A stretch of DNA of 64,000 bases from Paraphaeosphaeria minitans (taxonomy: Eukaryota > Ascomycota > Dothideomycetes > Pleosporales > Didymosphaeriaceae), in contig WJXW01000001.1 of the NCBI GenBank assembly GCA_015832175.1, positions 2,480,001 to 2,544,000 of the forward strand, written 5' to 3'. Shown here one piece after another: positions 22,829-34,425 of the stretch. The number at the start of each line of letters is the position of its first letter. The stretch's first letter is position 1. The position numbers and the translations under genes were made by a program. The notes below the pieces were generated by a model. The model ran no database searches and was not told where the DNA came from. It was given only the letters and a program-made list of their open reading frames with translations.

Positions 22829-24974
22829 GTCGACGTGTATAAAAAAAAGAGAACCGTGGCCGTGCAAAGTGTGCATGGCACGCTCTCCAGTTTCGGTGAC
22901 CATGCACGCAATATGGCTACGCCGTAGCGTTGCCGCAAGTCTGCATTATCCGGTCTGTGTTCGACAGATTCTCTGGACAACCCTTCATGCAGCCGTACTG
23001 GTCCCGCGATTAGCGAAAGAGCGCTTAGACATTGTTCTTTTCATAAAGAAATCGGTCGCCTAGATTCCGTACGGTACGAGCTGGCGAACATATGCTTCCC
23101 AGGTGCCTTCGAGGTGGTCCATGGCACAGTCGGCCCTTGGAGAAGCCGTAGGTAAGCGTTTTGTCTTTTCACCAACAAAGGCTGCTCCCCCGGACGCTGA
23201 AATGTAGAAATATCGATTCAGAGCGCTCTACGCCGTTGCTACATTCGTATAACATCCAGTGACTGGTACTCACATTACAAACTCACCTAGTGCCGACGTA
23301 CATACTTCGTAGAAGCAAGCGATACCTAAACGATTCCACGTTCCAACTGGGTCTACTATCTCCGTATCCATACTCTCGCCAGGACGCCGCTTCTGGCTGC
23401 ACATGAAATTTGCGCAGGGTGGCCGACTTTAATCCAGTTCTTGTACCCAGTCGTTTCAACCGGAGTACCGTGGCCGTGGAAGTACTTTTTACGATGAGCC
23501 ATGACTTTTTCTAATAACCGGACTAGCATCCGGAGATCTTTGGCGTGTCAAGGTCATTTCTTCTGGGCCGCGTTGTACCTCGGACTCGGCGAACGCGACC
23601 CCTATAACCTATCAGAAGTATGGTCAGCTGGTAATCTGGATTCTACTGCTACTACCGCCGCTTGGCACGTTGTCATCGACTTCACGGCTTACACAAAGAT
23701 AAACACGACAATTTCAATCGTTTCCTTCTTCCTGGACTCTGCATATCTGGCGAGGCTGCAGAGGTTCCGCGACAGGCCATTCTACAGACACACCAAGATC
23801 TCGCTGATCTGTCTGTAGGGGCGATCAGTCGTTGTGCTGGCAGCGTTCTATGCGATGAACAAGAGTGGGGATTAGAAGGGAGACGAGATGGTGGCCGCGG
23901 AGGGGGCCGACAGGAATGCCTTTCTGGAGCTGACGGCCAGGGAGTACAAGCAGCTCCGGTACGTATTGTGAGTGGACGCAGCGTGGAGAGCAGACGGTCG
24001 CTCTACTTGGAGCAGTTGAAGCAAAATAACCACGCGAGATTACGCGTAAGTATGGGTAGTGACGCAGCCATCTCACGCCGATGGGCAAGTGGGCCGCCTG
24101 GAACATAGTTAGCTCGAATCCAGTGCATAACTGTATACCCAATAAGTTCGACGAGCAGAAGCAGCGAACAAAACAAATTGTCAAAGGTCAGCATGACCAG
24201 ATGGAAGGTGGTCATCACCGTGTAACAATGAGCCGGCCGCCACAACCCCACTTGCCAGCTGTCAGAATTGCAGGCTGCATATCGCATGCCAGCGTACTGT
24301 TGTCGCTGTTGTGCATCTGTCCAGCCGTTGTGTGTGTGGGGTGTGGGGGAAACTTGCAAGTGGCTAGATAACGCTCAAACAGCCCATGGCACAGAGAGGC
24401 CGAGCTGCAGGCAAACCTTACCGTACGCCTGGGTCATGGACGGCGCCGAAAGCTTGAGATCGAAGTGTTAGGTAGATGGATCAGATTGGCGAAGATTGAG
24501 AAGCCACTGGAATCCAGATGCGCATCGCAATGACACGTCCTAGCCAAATAGGTAGTCTACCGTACTATACCTACGGTAGGTAGATACCGTACCTAGCCTC
24601 ACGTGCGCGCCCACCAACCAGGAATAAGCCAACTGCGATTGCACCGTACGACCTGACCACAACCTCCTATCGCTTGAAACAGCCGATTTGGTTGTGACGC
24701 CCTATGCGCCCTGCAGCCGTCGCATCGAGCTGTCTGATGCTGTGCACTCTCACCGCACGTCAAGACCGCGTCGTCGGAAGCCGCCGACCGCCCTCGAGAC
24801 GACAAGTCAACTTCACGACTGCAACCGTGTACCGCTTGTTGCGTCAAGGAGACACGCAGGCGGCAAGTCAGACCAGAGGTCTCTTGCCCCTGGCATGCGC
24901 GATCTCAGTATGAGTCGCCATGTCTTGTGCTCCGCTTTTACCCCGTCGCGTCCCCGTGTGGACAGTGGGTCTCT

Positions 24975-25043
24975 GGTAGGTAGGTAACCTACCTAGGTAC
25001 CTACCCAGGTACCTACTACCTACCCAGGTACCTACTACCTACC
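24975..25043. repeat. Imperfect GGTA/TACC palindromic repeat block
   Basis: About 70 bp built from GGTAGGTA, ACCTACCT, GGTACCTACC and CCAGGTACCTACTACC units in both orientations, able to form hairpins. Related fragments occur at about 24555-24600, 25240-25265 and 25300. Confidence 0.85.
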
Positions 25044-25678
25044 ATGCCGGCGCGCTTTGGACAACTTGACGAGATGGAATTTGCAATAGCACGCCCCAGT
25101 ACCTACCGTACCTGTGCGCACTGAGCCATCGCGACCATCGATAGACATGGGCGGAGAGCCAAGACGAGAGATGACACCAGAGGCAAAAGAGGGCGAAGTC
25201 CCGTCTCGGTCTTCGGTCTCCCTTGCTGTGCTGAGGACTCGCGTAGGTAGGTACGGTACCGTAGGTAGTGTCGTATGTCGGCAGCCTCCGCCTACTGGTA
25301 GGTACTTGTTCGAGCGCCACCAGGACAATGCCGCTGCGACGGCCTCTTGTGACAATCTCCGCATCGCTTGCGGCTTGCTGAGCGCCCCGCAGTGCAGTGT
25401 GTTATGCGCGACGTCGCGGCAGCCATGACCTGTTCCTTGCACCCTGCCGTGGCCCGGTCCTCATCCGAGCAACCGTGTACCTACTAGGTATAGTATGGGT
25501 ACAGCTATGGGCCCCGGCTAGGCCGACCATTTCCATGGGGGCTTGAACATATGCTGGCCAGGATTGGACCACTCCCAACGACGAGGCCAATTTTCTCCTG
25601 GTCGCCAAGCCAGACCGAGCAAACCCTTATCTGGTGCGGGATGCCACCGAATTCACATTGGACGAGCACAGGCCGATT

Positions 25679-25686
25679 TATATAAG
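25679..25686 (+). promoter_or_regulatory. TATA box of azgA
   Basis: TATATAAG, 102 bp upstream of the azgA ATG, in a position suitable for a core promoter. Confidence 0.6.
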
Positions 25687-25787
25687 GCTCCCGCCCTGCC
25701 AGTCGTTGAGGCACGGCGCAGATCACGCTTCAACTCCACCGCACCTATACCTCCACCTGTGGTCCTGTCGCCGACAACACTCTCAAG

Positions 25788-27866
25788 ATGGGCTGGGTTC
25801 ATGATTTCAATGATTCCGTCGCAAAGTCGGCCGTTGGTCGGTGGTTCCGTCTCGATGGCTCGGGGCATGTGAGTTCATCCTGCGAGCATGTGGATCCAGC
25901 ATGTATTGACGGCCTCACAGCCCAAAGCCCGCGCTGGGAGTCGCTTCTTCACCGAGATCAGAGCGGGAATGGCGACCTTCTTCGCCATGGCATATATCAT
26001 TGCAGTCAACTGTACGTGCCGTGGACCAGTCATGCTTCCATCCAAGCTCACATGCTCACATGCTCCCCCAGCGTCCATCACTTCGGACTCTGGCGGTACT
26101 TGTGTCTGCCCTGCTGATCAGCTGGAGTCACTGTGCGTTGACTACGAACCGTACCTGCTTTGTGTGCAAGAGATCAACCGCGATCTGGTCACGGCGACTG
26201 CTGCAATTTCGGCGCTGACCTCTTTCTGCATGGGGCTTTTCGCCAACATGCCAATCGGCCTTGCCCCCGGAATGGGTCTGAATGCGTACTTCACGTATAC
26301 CGTCGTTGGTTTTCATGGATCAGGTGTGTCATGTGCCACTCCCCACCCGTTTTGGTGTTCCTCGCCGGGGTGTCACTACAGCCGCAGGCTTGCCAGTGTA
26401 GTACAAGATACCCTTTGGGAAGTCGTACTGATTCCTCTTTCAGGCATGGTGCCGTACGAGGTCGCACTTACCGCCGTCTTCATGGAAGGTTTCATTTTTG
26501 TCGGCCTGACCCTGTTCGGGATCCGGCAGTGGCTTGCAAGGTGAGCTTGCACCTGTCAAGGTCGTGGTTGGAGCATGGTCGGATTCGACGTGACGCCCGA
26601 CATTGACCGCGATGCGCCACGCAAAAGAAACTGTTGCTAACCTACCTTTCCAGGGCGATTCCGGCCTCGATCAAGCTTGCGACGGGTGTGGGTATCGGCT
26701 TGTACCTCACCATCATTGGCCTGAGCTACTCTGCCGGTCTTGGACTCATCACTGGCGCCAAATCGACCCCTCTGGAGCTCGCTGGATGCGTCAACACGCC
26801 TGGCCAGCTGGATGCTGACGGCCTCGCCTGCCTCGGCTCCTACAAGATGCGCAACCCGACCATGTGGATCGGCATCTTCTGCGGCGGTTTTTTGACCCTC
26901 CTGCTGATCATGTACCGCGTCAAGGGTGCCATCATCGCCGGTATCCTGCTCGTTTCCATCATCTCCTGGCCTCGCGGAACAGCCGTCACCTACTTCCCGC
27001 ACGACGCACTTGGCGACTCCTCGTTCGACTTCTTCAAGCAGGTCGTTACCTTCCGCCCTATCAAGCACATCCTGGGTGCTCAGCAATGGGACATCTCCGG
27101 ACATGGCGGTCAGTTCGCCCTGGCTTTCATCTCCTTCCTGTATGTCGACATTCTGGACTGCACTGGTACTCTGTACTCCATGGCGCGATTTGCGGGCTTG
27201 ATCGACGAACGAACTCAGGACTTCGAGGGCAGCTCAATCGCGTACACGGTCGACGCTCTCGGTATCTCGATTGGCAGCCTTCTCGGTACTCCGCCTGTTA
27301 CGGCCTTCATTGAAAGCGGCGCTGGTATCTCCGAGGGAGGTAAGACGGGATTGACTGCTATGATGACGGGACTCTGCTTCTTCATCTCCATATTCTTTGC
27401 GCCCATCTTCGCATCGATTCCTCCGTGGGCCACTGGGTGTACCCTGGTCATCGTCGGGTGTCTCATGGCTTCAGCAGCCAAGGACATCAACTGGCGGTAC
27501 ATGGGCGATGCGATCCCGGCGTTCCTCACCATCACCATCATGCCCTTCACCTACTCGATCGCTTACGGTATGATTGCGGGTATCTTCTCGTACACCATCA
27601 TCAACGGCATCGTGTGGCTTGTGGAGAAGGCGTCTGGCGGCCGCCTCGTGCCCGAGTACAAGGATCAGAAGGACGCATGGACGTATAAGATCCCTGGTGG
27701 GGTCCTGCCGCCGTGGTTGAACCGTCTCCGGCACGGAAAGAAGGACTTCTGGAGGAGCGAAGACGAGTCGGAGCGTGCGTCCGCCGTCGCTGGCGTCGTC
27801 AGCGAGCGCAAGAGCGAGACTATCGATGTCCCCATGGACCACGAGAAGAGCCCGAAGATGGCTTAG
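25788..27866 (+). CDS. azgA: AzgA-type purine (hypoxanthine/adenine/guanine) permease
   Basis: Plasma-membrane H+/purine symporter of the NCS2/AzgA-like family. Five exons: 25788-25868, 25921-26011, 26072-26323, 26444-26540 and 26654-27866; 1734 nt, 577 residues. The start MGWVHDFNDSVAKSAVGRWF and the following FFTEIRAGMATFFAMAYII are typical. Other signatures are ITSDSGGTCVCP, GLAPGMGLNAYFTYTVVGF, the conserved GTPPVTAFIESGAGISEGGKT segment, and PFTYSIAYGMIAGIFSYTII near the end of the membrane region. About 12-14 hydrophobic segments are evident. The C-terminal tail is hydrophilic and Ser/Glu-rich, suited to endocytic control. Introns 2 (60 bp) and 3 (120 bp) are multiples of three with no stop, so retention would leave the frame open. 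Expression in the family is often under nitrogen/purine control, but I see no diagnostic site. Confidence 0.95.
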
Positions 27867-28711
27867 AAATGGGCAAGGAGCGGCAGACAGGTGTTTCGGT
27901 TGCAGGCCAACAGGTTGGATTACGGCCTTGTATTGTCACGTACCATGAACATGTGCCATTTTGGCATCACATACAGTTGGCCGGGTGGCCATCAGATTCA
28001 AAAGGATCGAAGATAGATACCCCGGCTTTAAAAATCGAACCTGTTTCGTGAAGCAGTCGTGCGTGCGTACGAATGAATGACGGCCAACACGACTCAAATC
28101 TGTTCGTAGAGTTTTCTTTTTTTGGGAGTAACAAGGGTCACCGTTCACCATGAAGGTCCCCAATCGCACCCACTTGTTGCGCAGGAACGAATGCTTACGA
28201 CGTGACATTTATGTCTTCGCTCACCGAAGCTGGTGGTATGGTCGGAGGCACGGCGAATCGGAGCGGCGTCTGGCCAGGCCGTCCTCGGCTGACCCCTCCG
28301 CTTGGTCTGGCCCAACGTCGAGGCACATGCAGGTGTGCACTGTGTAGGGTTAGCCAGCAATTAAATAGTTGCTTCGTGTCTGCCGTCGGGCTGCGTACTC
28401 TCTCCTCCGCGATTCACACACTCCATTGACTATTACGAACGATCGCGCCGTTTTGAGCCCATTGACGGAAGTTCAGAGGCCGATTAGAAAGCACCGCGGA
28501 AACGGACGCGGGTACTCCCGGCAACACACACCGGCTTACAGAGGCGTTAGAAAGCAGAACGCGAGAGAAAGACGCAGCATAGATCCAGGCATTGGCAAGC
28601 ACTTTTTGTCCAGCAGCGCCCTTTTCGACTTCTGGAGCATCACACGATACCGCGAGACATCGAAGGAAGACAGACACCCCCACCACTTCAGACTCACCCA
28701 CATCTCTGGCC
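27867..28711. other. Intergenic region azgA-rib3
   Basis: 845 bp between two plus-strand genes. No gene supported. It is presumed to carry the azgA 3' UTR and rib3 promoter. Confidence 0.6.
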
Positions 28712-29530
28712 ATGCCCGCCACCATCGAAGTCGAGGCCGTGCCGGCGCACGACCTCGCAAACCGCACGAATGGAGAGCTGATTGACCACACGCCCGCACA
28801 CCCGGCCTTCGACTCAATACCGGATGTCATAGAAGCCTTTGGTGCGCCCTGTCCCCATCCTCCCCCACCACCATGCTGACCACTACTCCTAGCAAACGAC
28901 GAATTCGTCATCGTCCTCGACTCCCCCTCCCGCGAAAACGAAGGCGACCTCATCATCGCCGCCTCCGCCCTCACCCCCGCAAAAGCCTCCTTCATGATCC
29001 GCTACTCCTCCGGCTACATCTGCGCCCCGCTCCCCGTCTCGCGTGCCGCTGCCCTGCACCTCCCCCAGATGGTCACCGAGAACGCGGATCCGAACCAGAC
29101 CGCGTATGCGGTAAGCATCGATGCGAACCATCCCGATGCGACGACGGGAATCAGCGCGACGGACCGCGCGAGGACGTGCAATATGCTGGCCGACCCGAAC
29201 GCAAAGGCGAGCCATTTCCGCCGCCCCGGCCACATACTCCCGCTGCAGGCGCGCGAAGGCGGTGTGCGTGTAAGGCGCGGACACACCGAGGCTGCGGTCG
29301 ATCTGTGCCGGTTGGCGGGCAAGGGTGACGTCGGCGTCATCTGCGAGCTGGTCACGGACGGGGAGCGGGTGGAGGGAAAGCCCGAGTTGGCAGGGGGCGG
29401 CATGATGCGGAGAGACGATTGTTTGCGGTTCGGTAGGGAGTGGGGGATCAAGGTGTGCACGATTGAGGATTTGGTGGCGTTTATTGAGGAGAATGAGGGG
29501 AAATTGGCGGTTGAGGGGAGGGATTACTAG
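28712..29530 (+). CDS. rib3: 3,4-dihydroxy-2-butanone 4-phosphate synthase
   Basis: Riboflavin pathway enzyme converting ribulose 5-phosphate to L-3,4-dihydroxy-2-butanone 4-phosphate and formate (EC 4.1.99.12). Exons 28712-28841 and 28893-29530 (intron 51 bp), 255 residues, slightly longer than the yeast protein because of an N-terminal extension. The active-site loop DSPSRENEGDLIIAA carries the acidic metal ligands, followed by ALTPAKASFMIRYSSGYICAP, SIDANHPDATTGISATDRART, FRRPGHILPLQAREGGVRVR and GHTEAAVDLCRLAG, all standard for RibB/Rib3. There is no fused GTP cyclohydrolase II domain, as usual in fungi. Confidence 0.96.
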
Positions 29531-31496
29531 GGATGAGGTGGGAGCAGAGGATGAGATGAGGCGGCCGAACGACATTGGTTCGAAGGCGACAAATACAAAA
29601 ATCTGAAACACGGCATTTCTCACGTCGACTGCGCTTGCATAAAGAAAGAAGGGGAAAAAAGACGCCTTCCTCACGGAACATCCACCGCATTCACGCGTTC
29701 CACAAACATTAGATTTCTCCGCTTTGTCCCCTCGGCCAGCATCATCCCCATTTTGTTGCTGCCATATCCGCTCTGAGCATGTGTGCTTGTATATAGCTCT
29801 TTAGACTACCGCCTTCGCTTAGGCTCAGGCTTAGGAGATCGAATCTACGTCTCTACGTCCAACTGGTCCACACTTGCGCCAGCTCTTCAATGCAGGCGGC
29901 GTTGTCTTCGACTCTTGCTACATGAGTGTGTAGCATCGGAAAATGACCCGAGAAGTGTGCTTACGGAAGAAGTGCTTCCTGAGATCTGATGCGAAGAAGC
30001 CTTGCGGGGGTTTGGGCGCGTACCGTAGTAGATAGAGCGGTACCATAGAAGGACCTTTCCTCTATCAGGAATCAGCGTATTCTTATCGACCTTCAAATAC
30101 TACGAGGGATGGGTGAGCTCTTAACGAATGACTTCTTCGCTTTTAGAAGCGGCTGGGAAGAGGACCAGTTGGGTTTAAGATGGGTTTCTCGCTGTTAGCG
30201 CGAACTGCAAAGTGCCCAGGCGGTGTCTCGTAACATAGTAGATAACATATGGGCTGTGGTTGCCGCCCGATATTAACAGAGACTGGAGTGTTATAGATGG
30301 AAATTGGACGCATAGATCAAGTAAGCGTGCTTGAGTTAGGTCATAAAAGCCACGTCCGACTCGATGAACGTGCTGCGGACAATACAAGTCAACCACAGTA
30401 CAGACGGCCGAAAAACGCCTTCGAACAATGCCGTAGTCACCGTACTGCGGATTAGAGGCTGCACCGACATCAAGCTTTTTTCTCTTAGCATGAAGTCAAG
30501 GGACCTGTCAAGAAGAAAGGCGTGCATGTAGTGTTTGGCTTTTGCTGCACGAGCTGCAGAACAGATCGAGCGTACAAGTCCAGCTGCATGAGTTGACGCA
30601 CATCTTCAACTCGTCCTCTTGCCACGCCCACTGTTAGTCTAGCAACGATTATGAATTGGCGTTTGAGTCGTGGAAGTCTCTCTCGCTACTCATCGTTTTC
30701 CAGATTCGTAATACAAATTACGAAGTCCTGTCCCGTAACTTGAGACAAGAACATGGACAGCGAACGCCAATCAATACCTACCCATGGCGACACCAAAGTA
30801 TCGTTGTGAGTAGCTAGGACAACGATCTGACTGCTACTCGAATTCGAGCCCTATCGCAAGGCGAAAAACGTAGGGTACAGCTGCGTCGACAAGCCGGTTC
30901 TCTCCGCCAGTCTCTCGGCCGGCAATTTTCCACCACATACACTCCCCCAACATACTGTGCAGCCCTCACACACAGCACTCAAGCTCATAAATCCTCCGTT
31001 GCCAAGTCTACCGCCAAGCGTCCCAGATGCGACTTGTTACCTCTCCGCCCACACGTGGCACTTCCTTTTCGCGTTCCAGCCTCCACACGATCGACTCATC
31101 TCCCCATCCTTGCCCTGACCCCGACCCTGTGCTAATTTTCCATCCAATACGACCCCAGACGCAAGACAGAAGGTATTCGCTTCCCCAGATTCTCATGCAT
31201 GTCGGTAATGCACTGCATGTACGTCGCACAGTTACCCCGGACGTATATTGCGCGCGTGTTTGGAAAATAGCGTCGACGGGGTGACAGGTGAGTCTGGGGA
31301 GAGCAAGGCTTGAGGCAGAGGTGGAACAATTGGGGATAGAGACGGACGGATGTTCAAAAGGGTTGCACGAATTGAATGTGCGGATGAGGAGGGCGTTGGA
31401 CTGACGATGGGGTATAAAGAGTGGGTTGGTGGTAGGATGCTGGATTTGGGGACTCAAGGGACTTTGAACCGTTGGAAGTGATAAGGGAAAGTCGAA
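29531..31496. other. Gene-free stretch between rib3 and pectate lyase gene
   Basis: Nearly 2 kb. All open frames are short and unlike known proteins; I find no tRNA or obvious repeat. The last 100 bp hold the pectate lyase core promoter. Confidence 0.55.
31413..31419 (+). promoter_or_regulatory. TATA box of pectate lyase gene
   Basis: TATAAAG, 84 bp before the ATG at 31497. Confidence 0.6.
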
Positions 31497-32369
31497 ATGC
31501 ATTCTCAAACGCTCCTCCTTGCGGCACTCGCCAGTATCGCGTCAGCTCATATTGCTGCTCGCGCAGCCACCAACACGAACCTTCAGACTGCGTTCCCGGC
31601 CTCGAGCGGTACGACAAACCTCGCCGTGGCACGCACGCTCGCGGCTGGAGAGAGCCTCGATGGTGGCATGGAACAATGGGACCGTAGCCGTATGCACTCC
31701 TCAGCTCAAACCCTATGCCTCTGTGCTAAAGTAGACCAGCATCGACCTGCAACGACCAAGCCGAGGGTGGCGATGCCGACGCCGTCTTCGTTCTCAAGGA
31801 TGGCGCCGTGCTTTCTAATGTCATCATCGGCCCCAACAACGGCGAAGGCGTGCATTGCTTGGGTACTTGCACACTCAACAACGTGTGGTGGACTGACGTC
31901 TGCGAGGATGCGGCGACCTTCAAGCAGTCTTCTGGCACTTCTTATGTCAACGGCGGGGGTGCTCGCAAGGCGGATGACAAGGTCTTGCAACACAACGGTG
32001 GTGGAACCGTTGCTGTGAAGAACTTCTGGGCGCAAGATGTTGGCAAGGTGAGGGTTCAACTTCCTTTCAAAGAGATTTGAGTGTTAATACTGTAAAAAAA
32101 AGGTATACCGCTCGTGCGGAAACTGTGGCACGCAATACGCGCGCAAGTCGACGTTTGATAACATCAAGATGAGCGGTGGGAGTGTAGTTGCAGGTGTGAA
32201 CGGCAACCTCGGCGACACGACCACGATCAAGAACTCGTGCGTGCTTGACGGCGTCAGCCACATCTGCTGGTTGTACAAGGGTGTTACATCTGGCGAGCCG
32301 TCCAAGACGGCATCGGCTGCTGATGGCAAGGCGTGCGCGACCAACGCCATCAAGACGAGCGGATGCTAA
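31497..32369 (+). CDS. Secreted pectate lyase, polysaccharide lyase family 3
   Basis: Extracellular enzyme cleaving de-esterified pectin by beta-elimination; used by fungi on plant tissue. Exons 31497-31689, 31740-32047 and 32103-32369 (introns 50 and 55 bp), 255 residues. A signal peptide (MHSQTLLLAALASIASAHIA) begins the protein. The mature part shows PL3 hallmarks: ESLDGGMEQWDRSPSTCNDQ, AEGGDADAVFVLKDGAVLSN, GPNNGEGVHCLGTCTLNNVW, WTDVCEDAATFKQ, NFWAQDVGKVYRSCGNCGTQ and the cysteine-rich C-terminus with SHICWLYKGV. No carbohydrate-binding module is attached. The length is right for the family. A TATA box lies upstream. Confidence 0.94.
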
Positions 32370-32745
32370 GCGGATGTTGTGTGCCGGGTTGGCCAGGCGT
32401 GCCGGGGTAGCCACCAATTGTTGCCCAAAGGGATCACGGAAATGTGGACCATCGCTTCTACTTGTACACAGTTATTTTGTATAAATTCACATACTGTACA
32501 TACTAATAAGAATGGAGTCAGTGATGTCGGTGCCGCTGAGATGGCGATTTCGGAGATATTGGTTTGCAACGCCACATGTGGCTTCCACCTCAGCCACGGA
32601 GATGACGTCGGAAACAAACACGTCGTGTCGCGCGTCACTTCCAAGGTTGCGCGACCGCATCGCTTCCAGAGAGCTTCAGCTGCCTCCTCCCACCTACATA
32701 GCATAGCACGTGTTTCAGTCTTCAGATAGCTGTAGTGAAGCTGAG
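32370..32745. other. Short intergenic region pectate lyase-MCU
   Basis: 376 bp holding the 3' end of the pectate lyase transcript and the MCU promoter. The first ATG in the MCU frame is at 32746. Confidence 0.6.
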
Positions 32746-34425
32746 ATGAAGCCGCGGATACATTCATTGCAGAGCCTCGTGGGCATCGCGAGACCCTTGC
32801 CAACACCATCCCTCTCAGCCTCACGCTACATGACGCCGAAAAACTATCGAAATGTGCAACTTCGCAGCTTCGTCTTCTCAGCTCGCTCAAGACTCAAGGA
32901 GAAGCATCACTACGACTACTCCAGCCCCAATTCCAGACCGGCAATCGATCTCAATCACAATGTCACAAAGGAGGAGCAGGACGACTACGACAAGCGACTG
33001 AGCAAAGAGCTGAAGGACAAGCAAATGCGCTCACCGTGGACCAGAGAGGGCAGCGATAAGCCGCCCGTAGCACGACAGAGAGAGGCTGGCGCTATGACAA
33101 AAGGTAACGCCTCCTTCTCGATGACAGGACAGTATAGGACTGGTGCTGACTTTGCATGAAGGAAAACTACTAACGACACCTTCGCGCATGCTCAAACTCA
33201 TCTTGCCATTGACTACCAAAGACATGAACACCGACCGCAAAGACGTCGAACCGCTCGCCCTTCTTGTGCATCCACAGCAACCCCTCTCCTACTTAGAGCG
33301 CCTAATTCAGGCGGAGCTTCCCAGGTTGCAGGACAAGGATGGCAATGAGCGTATACCTAACGTGTACTTCCGCGCTGAAGACTCTATGCAAGACTCCATG
33401 GAGCGCGCGGAAGCTAGGAAGACACCCGTCAGCAAAGACAGCGAGACACTGGACGAGCAGGAAGGAGAAGAGGACTTCGAGAAAGTCGATGAAATCCGCA
33501 TCGGCGGAAAGACCGAGAAGACGGGCAAGCTCAATTCAGCAGTCGACAGGAAAACACCAGATGAAGCTGCGGAGCTACGAGGCGGCCATGGCAAGGGTGG
33601 CGTGGAATCATACTCTGGTCTGGGTCAAGAGGCGCCATCACACGAGAAGGCAGACCGCAATTTCGTGCGGTGGTCCAGTAGCACCGAGATTGGCGACTTC
33701 ATTCGTGATGCTGCGCGAGGCCAGGAATTCGCTGTTGAGATTGAAGGCGCCCCGAAAGACATTCGCGTTGGTGTGCCCTCGTTCAACGACAGGACCTTTT
33801 ATCTGCGCATGCGATTGCGCAAGATCTCCAAGGGTATCGCGGGTCTAGCTGATCTGAAGAAGGAGTGCGATCAACTCGCACACAAGGGTGCGCAGCGCGT
33901 TGCCCAAGGAGGTTTTGTCGTCATATTGGGATGGTGGTTCCTTGTGTACCATCTTACCTTTGAGACCGAGCTTGGCTGGGACGTCATGGAGCCTGTCACT
34001 GTCAGTCTATGCCCAATTTCATCTCTTGACCACCAACAAGTATAGTTCGCTAACGTAAATAGTACCTCGTCGGCCTTAGCACCCTGATCGGCGGTTACAT
34101 GTGGTTCCTCTACCACAATCGCGAAGTCTCGTACCGTTCCGCCATGAACTTCACCATCTCGCGGCGTCAGGGCAAACTCTACCAACAGCGCGGCTTCGAC
34201 CTACGCAAGTGGGAGACGCTGATCGAAGAAGGCAACGCCTTGCGCAAGGAGATCAAGGCTGTCGCCGACGAATACGATGTCGAGTGGGACGAGCTAAAGG
34301 AGGAGAAGCACGATAACGTAGCCGAGGCACTAAGAAACGAGCGCAAGAAAAACAGTGGAAAGGAGAAAGACAAGGACGAAGATGATGAGAAGGATGCCAA
34401 GGCGAGGGGCAAGAGCGATGATTGA
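32746..34425 (+). CDS. mcu: Mitochondrial calcium uniporter pore subunit (MCU)
   Basis: Pore-forming subunit of the inner-membrane Ca2+ channel. Exons 32746-33103, 33162-34000 and 34063-34425; 1560 nt, 519 residues. The basic, Ser/Arg-rich start ([20 protein letters not shown]) suits a mitochondrial presequence. After an N-terminal domain with [20 protein letters not shown] there is a low-complexity acidic region, a coiled coil, TM1 ([18 protein letters not shown]), the selectivity-filter signature WDVMEP at about residues 391-396, TM2 ([20 protein letters not shown]), then a second coiled coil and a charged tail ([19 protein letters not shown]). The intron 2 boundary lies exactly between the filter EPVT and TM2. 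Fungal MCU acts without an EMRE partner (family knowledge). Confident call. Confidence 0.94.

Larger units (their letters stand above)
21977..25787. other. Long gene-free region with TACC/GGTA simple repeats
   Basis: 3.8 kb without a gene I can support. Short open frames have no homology that I recognise and overlap in several phases. It contains a pure CCTA run at 22801-22828 and a cluster of GGTAGGTA/TACCTACC blocks between 24550 and 25500. The right end contains the azgA promoter. Confidence 0.55.

Noticed and set aside
23501..23818. 105-codon frame in the 22-25.8 kb gap
   Set aside because: No recognisable features, isolated, and surrounded by low-complexity sequence; not enough to call a gene.
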